NCBI GenBank assembly: GCA_963844405.1
Contig: CAWJNZ010000004.1
Span: forward strand, 1,178,001 to 1,242,000
Direction: 5' to 3'
DNA from: DASSUW01 sp963844405
Lineage (GTDB): Bacteria > Actinomycetota > Thermoleophilia > Solirubrobacterales > Solirubrobacteraceae
DNA: 64,000 bases
Shown here: positions 33,409 through 40,990 of the stretch, one piece after another
How positions within the stretch are numbered: the stretch's first letter is position 1
Layout of the letters: each line of letters begins with the position of its first letter
The notes under the pieces: generated by a model
The model's database searches: none
What the model saw: only the letters and a program-made list of their open reading frames with translations
What the model was told of the DNA's origin: nothing
Program-made: the position numbers and the translations under genes

Positions 33409-34845
33409 GTGCCCCCGGTGACCGGGCTCAGCAGCGATTCCAGGTTCGCCGGCCGCACCGACCGTGCGGTCGCCGCGTCGCTCGCTCTCGCGTTGCCGCT
33501 CGTCCTGGTGGTGGTGCTGCGCGCGGTGCCGGAGATCGACGAGCGCTGGGAGGACCGGCCGGCGCATTTCTGGATCGTCCTGCTGGCCGGCGGCGTCAAC
33601 GCGGCGCTCGCGCTCGCGATCACCGAGGCGGGGCGCCGGCGGCGGGACGCGCGGCTTCTTCTCATCGGACTCGCGTTCCTCTGTAGCGCCGGGTTCCTGG
33701 GCCTCCACGCTCTCGCCACGCCGGGCGAGATCGTCAGCGACGCCAACGCCGGCTTCGTGCTCGCGACGCCGGTGGGCCTCGTCGCCGCCGCCGTGTTCGC
33801 GGCGGCCTCGGCCGTCGAGTACCGGCTCGACTCGTCCCTCCGCATCGTGCGCCGCTCGCGGCTCCTGGCCGTGCTGGTCCTGGCGTTGCTCGGCGCCTGG
33901 GGGGTGGTCTCGCTCGCTGGGCTTGCGCCGCTGCGTGACAGCGTCACGCCCGACGAGGTCGAGTTGCCGCTCGGCCTGCTTGCCGCCCTCGGCGTGCCGC
34001 TCTACGCGTATGCGTCGTTCGCCTACTTCCGGGTCTGGAGGCGCCGGCGGTCGCGGCTTTCGCTCGCGGTCGCGTTCGCGTTCGCGCTGCTCGCCGAGGC
34101 GCTCGTGGTCGCCGTTGCGTCCTTGGCGACGTCCTGGCAGGTGAGCTGGTGGGAGTGGCACGTGTTGATGGCGATCAGCTTCGCGGCGATCGGCGCAGCC
34201 TCGTGGTCCGAGTGGTACGAGGAGCGGTTCAGCGCGCTGTATCTCGACGAGACGCTGGCCGGCCATCGCGACGTGACGGTGCTGTTCGCGGACCTGGCCG
34301 GATTCACGCCGTTCTCGGAGGCGCACGGGCCGGAGGCTGTGCACCGGATGCTGCTCACCTACTTCAGGGAGCTGACGCCGATGATCACCGACGAGTTCGG
34401 CGGCGAGGTGCAGGACTTCGTCGGCGATCAGATCTTCGCGATCTTCAACAAGCGGGGCGACCAGCAGGACCATGCCCTTCAGGCGGCTCGTGCGGCGCTC
34501 GAGCTGCAAGAGCGCGCCGAGGCGATCCGAGCCGCGCATCCCGACTGGCCGCGCTTTCGGGTCGGCCTCAATTCGGGGCCGGTCCTGGCCGGGATCGTCG
34601 GCGGTCGCGGTCGCCGCATCCACGGCGTCTTCGGCGACACCGTCAACCTCGGCGCCCGGCTCCAGGGGCACGCGCCCGTCGGCGGCGTCGTGATCGGCGC
34701 AGCGACCCACGCGCGGCTCCCGGAAGGGACCGACGCCGGCGCCCTGCCCGAGCTCCAGGTCAAGGGCAAGCAGAAGCCCGTCACCCCGTACGTGCTCCAC
34801 AGCCTCCCCACGGGGGCGACGAAGCGCGCGCCGGACTCGCGCTGA
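33409..34845 (+). CDS. Membrane-anchored class III adenylate/guanylate cyclase
   Basis: 478 residues. Six or seven hydrophobic segments at about 18-260 form a membrane sensor; the catalytic domain follows at about 285-470. Metal-binding Asp residues are in VLFADLAGFT and FVGDQIFAIF; VGLNSGPVLAGIVG and FGDTVNLGARLQ hold the transition-state Asn and Arg. The cyclase would make cAMP (or cGMP) in the cytoplasm in response to a membrane signal. Start is GTG 33409 or GTG 33418; neither has a strong Shine-Dalgarno. The upstream frame overlaps the divergent VOC gene and is rejected. Confidence 0.85.
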   Translation: MPPVTGLSSDSRFAGRTDRAVAASLALALPLVLVVVLRAVPEIDERWEDRPAHFWIVLLAGGVNAALALAITEAGRRRRDARLLLIGLAFLCSAGFLGLHALATPGEIVSDANAGFVLATPVGLVAAAVFAAASAVEYRLDSSLRIVRRSRLLAVLVLALLGAWGVVSLAGLAPLRDSVTPDEVELPLGLLAALGVPLYAYASFAYFRVWRRRRSRLSLAVAFAFALLAEALVVAVASLATSWQVSWWEWHVLMAISFAAIGAASWSEWYEERFSALYLDETLAGHRDVTVLFADLAGFTPFSEAHGPEAVHRMLLTYFRELTPMITDEFGGEVQDFVGDQIFAIFNKRGDQQDHALQAARAALELQERAEAIRAAHPDWPRFRVGLNSGPVLAGIVGGRGRRIHGVFGDTVNLGARLQGHAPVGGVVIGAATHARLPEGTDAGALPELQVKGKQKPVTPYVLHSLPTGATKRAPDSR

Positions 34846-34954
34846 CCGCGACAGCGACCGTCCGTATCAGAACCGGCACCGAAACGCTCCTTATCACGTC
34901 GCGGCCACGACGCCCCCTCTTAGGGACGAAGCGTCCCCTTACCAAGGAGCACAG

Positions 34955-36193
34955 ATGCATTTCAAGCCGTATGTATTGCCGTCGATCCTGGTCTCGGTGC
35001 TGGCGCTCGGCGCCACGCCGGCGCTGGCGGCCGATGAGCCAGCCCGCGACGGCCAGGTGCAGTCGGACGAGATCCGGTCCGCCCTTCAGCGCGACCTCGG
35101 TCTCACCGCGGCCGAGGTGAAGAAGCAGGAGGCGCTGCAGGCCAAGGCGATCAAGCTCGACGAGAAGCTGCAGGACTCGCTCGGCGGCGCGTTCGCAGGC
35201 TCGTCCTATGACAAGAAGACGGGCAAGCTCGTCGTCATGGTCTCCGACGCCGGGCAGCTCGCCGCGGCCGAGGCGGCCGGCGCCGACGCGCGGCTCGTCA
35301 AGCACAGCAAGGCCAAGCTCGACGGGATCAAGAAGCGCCTGGACACCGCCGCCGGCGTGGTCGACGGCTCCAGCCCGACCGACCGCAAGGCCACCGGCAA
35401 GCGTGATGCGCTCGTCGCCGGGATGACCAGCTGGTACGTCGACGAGGCCACCAACAGCGTGCACGTCACCGTCAAGAAGGGCCAGAAGAAGGCAGCCGCC
35501 CGCGCGCTGGCCAAGTACGGCGACGCGGTCACCATCGAGGAGACCGAGTACGCCCCCACCGCGGCCGCCAACTTCATGGACGGCGGCGACGGCATCAACG
35601 GCAACTCGTGCTCGGCCGGCTTCAACCTGCGCAACCTGGCCACCGGGCAGGGCTACCTGCTCACCGCCGGGCACTGCGTGAACGCCGGCCAGAACCTGAC
35701 CGGCCAGGGCGGGGTCTTCTTCGGGCCCGTGCTGGAGAGCTGGTTCCCCGGGTTCGATGACGCGATCGCCCGTAATGACAATCCTGGCTACTGGATCCAG
35801 GGTCCGTGGGTGGACACCAACCCGTCCAACGGCGGCTTCCTCAACACGTCCGGGTTCACGGACGCTCCGGTGGGCACCTTCGTCTGCAAGTCCGGCATCA
35901 ACACGAAGTGGACGTGCGGGTTCATCACCGCCAAGAACGAGACCGTCAACTACAGCGGCGGCCAGACCGTCAACGGCCTCACGCGGCACAGCGCCTGCGT
36001 GCAGCCGGGCGACTCCGGCGGCGCCAACGTCTCGTGGACCGGTGCCTACCGCGCCGAGGGCGTCACCAGTGGTGCGTCGATGGTCTTCGGTCTCTGCCTC
36101 TCCAAGTTCGGTCTGCCGAACGTCTCGTGGTACTTCCCGATCGCCGACAGCCTGCCCTACTACGGGTCCAGGTACGGCGTGACGGTCTGGTAG
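34955..36193 (+). CDS. Secreted trypsin-like serine protease with N-terminal propeptide (streptogrisin type)
   Basis: 412 residues. Signal peptide at about 1-25 (cleavage after ALA), then a propeptide of about 170 residues rich in Lys, Ala and Asp resembling alpha-lytic/streptogrisin prodomains (SSYDKKTGKLVVMV). The protease domain begins near 205. The triad is His in LLTAGHC (about 239), Asp in FDDAIARND (about 267) and Ser in PGDSGG (about 352); several Cys can pair. It is a secreted peptidase matured by prodomain cleavage. A very strong hairpin follows the stop. Confidence 0.9.
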   Translation: MHFKPYVLPSILVSVLALGATPALAADEPARDGQVQSDEIRSALQRDLGLTAAEVKKQEALQAKAIKLDEKLQDSLGGAFAGSSYDKKTGKLVVMVSDAGQLAAAEAAGADARLVKHSKAKLDGIKKRLDTAAGVVDGSSPTDRKATGKRDALVAGMTSWYVDEATNSVHVTVKKGQKKAAARALAKYGDAVTIEETEYAPTAAANFMDGGDGINGNSCSAGFNLRNLATGQGYLLTAGHCVNAGQNLTGQGGVFFGPVLESWFPGFDDAIARNDNPGYWIQGPWVDTNPSNGGFLNTSGFTDAPVGTFVCKSGINTKWTCGFITAKNETVNYSGGQTVNGLTRHSACVQPGDSGGANVSWTGAYRAEGVTSGASMVFGLCLSKFGLPNVSWYFPIADSLPYYGSRYGVTVW

Positions 36194-36211
36194 TCCCCGC
36201 CTGATCCGACC

Positions 36212-36246
36212 GAGGCCGGCCGGCGCGCGTTGCGCCGGCCGGCCTC
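36212..36246 (+). terminator. Strong terminator after the S1 protease
   Basis: GAGGCCGGCCGGCGC (36212-36226) and its exact complement (36232-36246) form a perfect 15-bp stem with a 5-nt loop, 18 nt after the stop codon. Confidence 0.75.
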
Positions 36247-36309
36247 GCCGATCGACTCCTCCGGCGGCTCGACGTTTGCAGGGAGCGTGGGACGAGCGCG
36301 ACGGGCTGA

Positions 36310-36603
36310 GCGACACGCGTCCAACTGCTGACGGCGACGCGCCCCATCGACCCCGAACCGCGCCGGAACGGATGCGAGTACGGCGAGCCGATCACGCTCG
36401 CCGACAACGTCTGGCTCGGCGGCGGGGTCATCGTCTGCCCCGGCGTGACCATCGGCCAGGACACCGTGGTCGGCGCGGGCGCCGTTGTCACCAAGGATCT
36501 CCCGGACGGCGTCGTCGCCGCCGGCGTGCCCGCCCGCATCCTGCGCGAGATCGGCGAGCAGGACCGCGTCGTGGTCCGCAAGCTCCGACTGAAATCCAGC
36601 CTG
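36310..36603 (+). pseudogene. C-terminal remnant of a maltose/galactoside O-acetyltransferase
   Basis: An open frame without a start codon begins after TGA 36307-36309 and encodes the end of a left-handed beta-helix acetyltransferase: VQLLTATRPIDPEPRR, YGEPITLADNVWLGGGVIV, PGVTIGQDTVVGAGAVVTKD and GVPARILREIG. In intact family members of about 185 residues this is roughly the last 85; the catalytic His region and everything before it are gone. It sits directly after the protease terminator. Confidence 0.65.
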
Positions 36604-36646
36604 GGTGATGGGAACCGCGGCTCTGCCCTGGGCGTAGAGTCGATGG

Positions 36647-37273
36647 ATGGCTGGTCGAAGCGTCTCGGCGCTGGCGAGCGGCGCGGCCGCCGCCGCGGTG
36701 GCGCTGACGCTCGCCGCATGCGGCGGCTCCGAGAGGCGCGGCACCGCCGTCGAGGCGGCGGTCCGCACACCGACGTCCGCGCCCGCGCCGCGAAAGCGTC
36801 CGCAGGGCGTCGTTGAGAACTGCTCGACGCGGTCGGAGGCGAGCTTTCCGGCGGCCTTCTCGGACCCGGACAACCTGGTCGTCGGACCGCTTGTTCTCGA
36901 CGGCGCGGCGTACACGGCTCCGGAAACGGTTCGTGAGTTCGGCGGCGACAAGTTCCCGGCGCTCGTGCGAGCGGGTCACCGGGTGACCGTCGCGCTCTCG
37001 CGGCGCACGCGCCGTGTCGCCGGCCTCGGCTACGGCCCTCTCCCGGAAGGGGTTGAGCTGTCCCCGCAAGACGGGCATCGGGTCGTGACCTTCATCGCCT
37101 GTCGACGCGGCGAGCCGTCCGGGAGCACCGGCGACGACGGCGAGCCGGTCACGTTCTGGTCTGGGTTCGTGCTCGTCGCCGAACCTCGGTGTGTGCCGCT
37201 CGAGGTGTGGGTGGACGACGAAGCGTCGCCACGCCATGCGGTGCTGCGCATGGGCGTGCCCCGCTGTCCCTGA
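36647..37273 (+). CDS. Lipoprotein of unknown function
   Basis: 208 residues. Lipoprotein signal peptide with lipobox LAAC (Cys about 25) after ALASGAAAAAVALT. The mature part contains SFPAAFSDPDNLVVGPLVL, resembling a family of actinobacterial secreted proteins of unknown role, and three further Cys. It would be anchored to the outer face of the membrane. A -10-like TAGAGT just upstream suggests a leaderless or short-leader transcript. It starts right after the acetyltransferase remnant. Confidence 0.7.
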   Translation: MAGRSVSALASGAAAAAVALTLAACGGSERRGTAVEAAVRTPTSAPAPRKRPQGVVENCSTRSEASFPAAFSDPDNLVVGPLVLDGAAYTAPETVREFGGDKFPALVRAGHRVTVALSRRTRRVAGLGYGPLPEGVELSPQDGHRVVTFIACRRGEPSGSTGDDGEPVTFWSGFVLVAEPRCVPLEVWVDDEASPRHAVLRMGVPRCP

Positions 37274-37413
37274 TTCGGTCGGCCCGCGCGTCCGGGGGAC
37301 CCTGGCTACCGCGCCATGGACCAGCGAGATGCGATGAAGGTGCTCCTGCGCCCATGCGCCACGGCTCAACCGCGCCGACCGCCGGCCCGAGGCTGATTGA
37401 CAGACTCACGCGC

Positions 37414-37785
37414 ATGGCACTCATCCAAGAGCTCGACTTCATGGGCATCCCCTCGCGGGACGCCGCGCGCGCACGCAGCTTCTACCGCGACATCCTCGGC
37501 ATGCGCCCCGATGAGCACGCGGAGTACGAGCAGTGGGCGGGCGAGACCTGCTTCGTGGTGTGGGAGCCCGAGCGGGTCGGGATGGAGTTCGTCGCCCAGA
37601 CCGGCAACCCGCTGCCGCTGCGCGTGGAGGACGTCCACGCCGCGCGGGCGGAGCTCGAGTCCAAGGGCGTGACGTTCTTCGGGGACACCCTCGACACCGG
37701 CGTCTGCCACATGGCGATCTTCGCCGACCCCGACGGCAACCACCTCATGCTGCACCGCCGCTACGCGCCGTACGAGAACGCGTAG
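37414..37785 (+). CDS. VOC-family protein
   Basis: 123 residues. VOC domain with ELDFMGIPSRDAARARSFYR at the N-terminus and MAIFADPDGNHLMLHRRY at the C-terminus; His and Glu ligands are only partly conserved. The ATG at 37414 gives the normal length; the longer upstream frame has no family support. Substrate unknown. No operon partner is evident. Confidence 0.8.
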   Translation: MALIQELDFMGIPSRDAARARSFYRDILGMRPDEHAEYEQWAGETCFVVWEPERVGMEFVAQTGNPLPLRVEDVHAARAELESKGVTFFGDTLDTGVCHMAIFADPDGNHLMLHRRYAPYENA

Positions 37786-37816
37786 CAGGCGGGCTGCCAG
37801 CGGGCCTCTGCCGTTC

Positions 37817-38035
37817 TCACTCAGGGCACGGGACGGCGTTGAAGACGTTGCCCGGGCCGGAGGCGAGATGCGCCATGTGAGACGGGAAGGCGGCGTTGTC
37901 GGAGTGCACGTTGACGTGGCAGTGCGGGCCACCGTGGAACGCCCGCTCGGCCCGGTTCTCAGACGGATGGCCGTACGCCGCCGAGGTGAAGCCCAGCACG
38001 AAGACAGCGGTCAGACCAACGATGGACTTGCGCAT
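37817..38035 (-). CDS. Small secreted protein
   Basis: 72 residues. Signal peptide at about 1-22 (KSIVGLTAVFVLGFTSAAYG), then a short His-rich mature peptide (FHGGPHCHVNVHSDNAAF) with two Cys, which might bind a metal. A good Shine-Dalgarno (GAGGGGAGGG) precedes ATG 38035. It lies downstream of the acyl-CoA dehydrogenase on the same strand. Function unknown. Confidence 0.65.
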   Translation of the reverse strand: MRKSIVGLTAVFVLGFTSAAYGHPSENRAERAFHGGPHCHVNVHSDNAAFPSHMAHLASGPGNVFNAVPCPE

Positions 38036-38125
38036 TGCCCTCCCCTCGCTCGTTTGGATTGTCGGCTCGCGACGGCGGGCTGTACGGCCGCCACGTCCGT
38101 TTGGTTCACGCCCCGCCGGCCACGA

Positions 38126-39322
38126 TCAGAGCTTGTGGCGCCGCAGCAGCGTGCGCCCGATCACCATCCGCTGGATCTCGGACGTCCCCTCGCCGATCAG
38201 CAGGAGCGGCGCGTCGCGGTACAGGCGCTCGATCTCGTACTCCTTCGAGTACCCGTAGCCGCCGTGGATGCGGAAGGCGTCCTCGACGACCTCCTTGCCG
38301 GCCTCGGAGGCGTAGAGCTTGGCCATGCCGGCCTCGAGGTCGGACCGCTCGCCGGCGTCCTTCATCCGCGCCGCCTTCAAGGTCAGCAGCCGCGCGGCCT
38401 CGACCTTGGTCGCCATGTCGGCGAGCTTGAACTGGATCGCCTGGTGCTGGGCGATCGGCTTCCCGAAGGCGCGCCGCTGCTGCGAGTAGCGCAGGGCGAG
38501 CTCCAGCGCCCGCTGGGCGATGCCCACGCCGCGCGCCGCGACGTTGACGCGGCCGACCTCGAGCGCGTCCATCATCTGCGCGAAGCCCTTGTTGAGCCCG
38601 GCCTCCTCCCCCCCGAGGATCATGTCGGCCGGGCACTCGTAGTCGTCGAAGACCAGCTCGGTCGACTCGACGCCCTTGTAGCCCAGCTTCTTGATCTGCG
38701 GCGGCACGGTGAGGCCCGGGTTCTCGGCCGCGCCCGGCTCCTTCTCGCAGACGAAGCAGGTCATGCCGCGCTGCGGCGTCTCGGACTCGCGGTCGGTCCG
38801 GACGAGCACGAAGACGACGCCCGACCGCAGCCCGTTGGTGACCCACATCTTCTGGCCGCTGATCTTCCAGGCGTCGCCGGCCTTGACCGCCGAGGTCTTG
38901 ATGGCCGCCACGTCCGACCCGAGCTCCGGCTCCGAGAGCGAGAACGCCGCGCGAACCTCGCCGGTCGCCATCTTCGGCAGCAGCCGCGAACGCTGCTCCT
39001 CGCTGCCGAACTTCATCAGCAGGTAGGAGCCGATGAAGTGCGTGTTGACCACGCCCGAGATCGAGATCCAGCCGCGCGAGAGCTCCTCGACGATCATCGC
39101 GTAGGTCGTCAGGTCGAGCCCCATCCCGCCGTACTCCTCGGGGATCGTCACCCCGAAGAGGCCGAGCTCCTTCATCTGCTCGACGATCGGCTCCGGGAAC
39201 TCGTCCTCGTGGTCGTAACGGGAGGCCTGCGGGATGATCTGCTCGTCGACGAACTGGCGGACCATCTCGAGGATCGCCTTCTGCTCGTCGGTCTTCTCGT
39301 AGAACGGGGTGGCGAGGGCCAT
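38126..39322 (-). CDS. Acyl-CoA dehydrogenase
   Basis: 398 residues, typical length. FAD-binding and substrate regions are AAFSLSEPELGSDVAAIKT (about 128-146), KMWVTNGLRSGVVFVLV, and the C-terminal DAFRIHGGYGYSKEYEIERL with catalytic Glu candidate and FAD-contacting Arg. It oxidises an acyl-CoA to the trans-2-enoyl-CoA and hands electrons to an electron-transfer flavoprotein. It is divergent from an acyl-CoA synthetase, with which it would activate and oxidise the same acid. A -10-like TATCCT is 7 nt before the ATG. Confidence 0.92.
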   Translation of the reverse strand: MALATPFYEKTDEQKAILEMVRQFVDEQIIPQASRYDHEDEFPEPIVEQMKELGLFGVTIPEEYGGMGLDLTTYAMIVEELSRGWISISGVVNTHFIGSYLLMKFGSEEQRSRLLPKMATGEVRAAFSLSEPELGSDVAAIKTSAVKAGDAWKISGQKMWVTNGLRSGVVFVLVRTDRESETPQRGMTCFVCEKEPGAAENPGLTVPPQIKKLGYKGVESTELVFDDYECPADMILGGEEAGLNKGFAQMMDALEVGRVNVAARGVGIAQRALELALRYSQQRRAFGKPIAQHQAIQFKLADMATKVEAARLLTLKAARMKDAGERSDLEAGMAKLYASEAGKEVVEDAFRIHGGYGYSKEYEIERLYRDAPLLLIGEGTSEIQRMVIGRTLLRRHKL

Positions 39323-39329
39323 GGGCGCG

Positions 39330-39335
39330 AGGATA
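39330..39335 (-). promoter_or_regulatory. -10 box TATCCT for the acyl-CoA dehydrogenase
   Basis: On the minus strand TATCCT lies 7 nt before ATG 39322, of the leaderless type, and is back to back with the -10 of the synthetase gene. Confidence 0.45.
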
Positions 39336-39347
39336 CTTCCGCGTCCA

Positions 39348-39353
39348 TAGCAT
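39348..39353 (+). promoter_or_regulatory. -10 box TAGCAT for the acyl-CoA synthetase
   Basis: TAGCAT ends 7 nt before GTG 39361. It contains the ATG at 39352, so that ATG would be upstream of the transcript start and the GTG is the better initiation codon. Confidence 0.5.
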
Positions 39354-39360
39354 GGCGCCG

Positions 39361-40797
39361 GTGAACTTCGCCCGCGACGTCGTCGAGGCCGCGCCTGCGC
39401 GCGATCGGGCGCTGGTGGAGCTGCGCCGCGACGGCTCGCGCCGCGAGTGGTGTTTCGGCGAGGTGGCCGCCGAAGCGGCCAACGTCGCCGCGCGCCTCCA
39501 CGGCCAGGGCCTGCGACGGGGCGACGTGGTGCTGACGCTGGTCGGCAACCGCCCCGAGTGGGTCCTGGCCATGGTCGCCTGCTTCCGGCTCGGCCTCGTC
39601 GCGCTGCCGTGCAACGAGCAGCTGCGCCCCAAGGACCTGGAGCAGCGCCTGCGCGTCGCGCAGCCGCGTCTCGTCGTCTGTGACCAGCGCAACGCCGGCG
39701 TGCTGACCGAGGCCGGCTGGGACGGCCCGGTCCTCTGGGTCCCGTGGGGCCGGCTCGGCGACGCCGCCGGCCCGCCGCACGAGCAGCTCGAGCCGGACGA
39801 CCCGTGCCTGATCACCTTCACCTCCGGCACGGCCGGCGAGCCGAAGGCGGTCCTGCACGGCCAGCGCTACCTGGCGGGACAGATGCTGCAGGCGCGCCAC
39901 TGGCTCGACGCGCGGGCGGGCGACCTCGTGTGGTGCACCGCCGCGTCGGGCTGGTCGAAGTCGGCCCGCAACGTGTTCGTCGCCCCCTGGCTGCGCGGCG
40001 CGGCGGCGCTCCTGCACGACGCGCGCTTCGACCCGCAGGAGCGGCTCGAACTGCTCCAGCGCGAGCACGTCGACCTCCTGTGCATGGCGCCGACCGAGTA
40101 CCGCCTGATCGCCAAGCGCACGTCGCTGCCCGGGCAGCTCGACCTCCGGGGGGCGGTGGCGGCCGGCGAGGCGCTCAACCCGGAGGTCCTCGGCGCCTGG
40201 CACGAGGCGACGGACGTCTGGATCCGCGACGGCTACGGGCAGACCGAGACCGGCCAGCTGACCGGCATGCCGCTCGGCATCCCCGCCCGCCCGGGCTCGA
40301 TGGGCGTCGCGCTGCCTGGCGTGCGGCTCGACGTCGACGACGGCGAGCTGGTCGCCGACCCGTCCTGCATCCCGACGTTCTTCCTCGGCTACCTGGGCGA
40401 GCCGCCGCCGCCCGCCGGGCCGAGCGCGGTCTGGCGCACCGGCGACCGCGTCGAGCGCGACGAGCAGGGCTTCCTGTACTTCGTCGGCCGCACCGACGAC
40501 GTGATCATCTCCGCCGGCTACCGGATCGGGCCGTTCGAGGTCGAGTCCGCGCTCGTCTCGCACGGGGCCGTCGCCGAGGCTGCCGTGGTCGCCGCCCCCG
40601 ACGACGAGCGCGGCAGCGTCGTGCGCGCCGTCGTCGTGCTGCGCGACGGTCACCAGCCTTCGGACGAGCTGGCGCGCGACCTGCAGGAGCACGTGAAGGC
40701 GCAGACCGCGCCCTACAAGTACCCCCGCATCGTCGACTTCGCGGCCGAGCTGCCGAAGACGGCCAGCGGCAAGGTGCGACGCGCTGCGCTGAGGTAA
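39361..40797 (+). CDS. Acyl-CoA synthetase (AMP-binding, medium-chain type)
   Basis: 478 residues from GTG 39361 (481 from ATG 39352). Adenylation motifs are LITFTSGTAGEPKAVLH (P-loop, about 150), DGYGQTETGQL (about 290), WRTGDRVERDEQGFLYFVGR, YRIGPFEVE and the catalytic Lys in PKTASGKVRR near the C-terminus. It makes acyl-CoA from a free acid, ATP and CoA; overall it resembles medium-chain/ACSM ligases. It is divergent from the acyl-CoA dehydrogenase. A 12-bp hairpin ends the transcription unit. Confidence 0.9.
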   Translation: MNFARDVVEAAPARDRALVELRRDGSRREWCFGEVAAEAANVAARLHGQGLRRGDVVLTLVGNRPEWVLAMVACFRLGLVALPCNEQLRPKDLEQRLRVAQPRLVVCDQRNAGVLTEAGWDGPVLWVPWGRLGDAAGPPHEQLEPDDPCLITFTSGTAGEPKAVLHGQRYLAGQMLQARHWLDARAGDLVWCTAASGWSKSARNVFVAPWLRGAAALLHDARFDPQERLELLQREHVDLLCMAPTEYRLIAKRTSLPGQLDLRGAVAAGEALNPEVLGAWHEATDVWIRDGYGQTETGQLTGMPLGIPARPGSMGVALPGVRLDVDDGELVADPSCIPTFFLGYLGEPPPPAGPSAVWRTGDRVERDEQGFLYFVGRTDDVIISAGYRIGPFEVESALVSHGAVAEAAVVAAPDDERGSVVRAVVVLRDGHQPSDELARDLQEHVKAQTAPYKYPRIVDFAAELPKTASGKVRRAALR

Positions 40798-40799
40798 AA

Positions 40800-40831
40800 C
40801 GAAGGGCCCGCCGGGGGAAGCGGGCCCTTCG
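40800..40831 (+). terminator. Terminator after the acyl-CoA synthetase
   Basis: CGAAGGGCCCGC (40800-40811) and GCGGGCCCTTCG (40820-40831) form a perfect 12-bp stem with an 8-nt loop, 3 nt after the stop codon. Confidence 0.75.
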
Positions 40832-40990
40832 CTGAGGGGGTCGGCGGAGGGCGGTGGGTCAGGCCGCGTCCGCCGTGGCCGGGATCAATGGCAGTTGATC
40901 CTCGGAGGGGGGATATGCGCGACTTCCTTGTCGCTGAGGGCATAGTGCCCCGCCCCCATTGGCGAAAGCTTGTGCCGACCTTGTCGTCGT

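Noticed and set aside
36445..36816. Intact acetyltransferase starting at GTG 36445
   Set aside because: The beta-helix homology begins upstream of this GTG and lacks the N-terminal catalytic half; the tail runs into an unrelated lipoprotein gene.
40882..40990. Short ORF after a GGATCAA/TTGATCC inverted repeat with a GGAGG-like sequence before ATG 40916
   Set aside because: The frame runs antisense into the subtilase gene and has no recognisable content.
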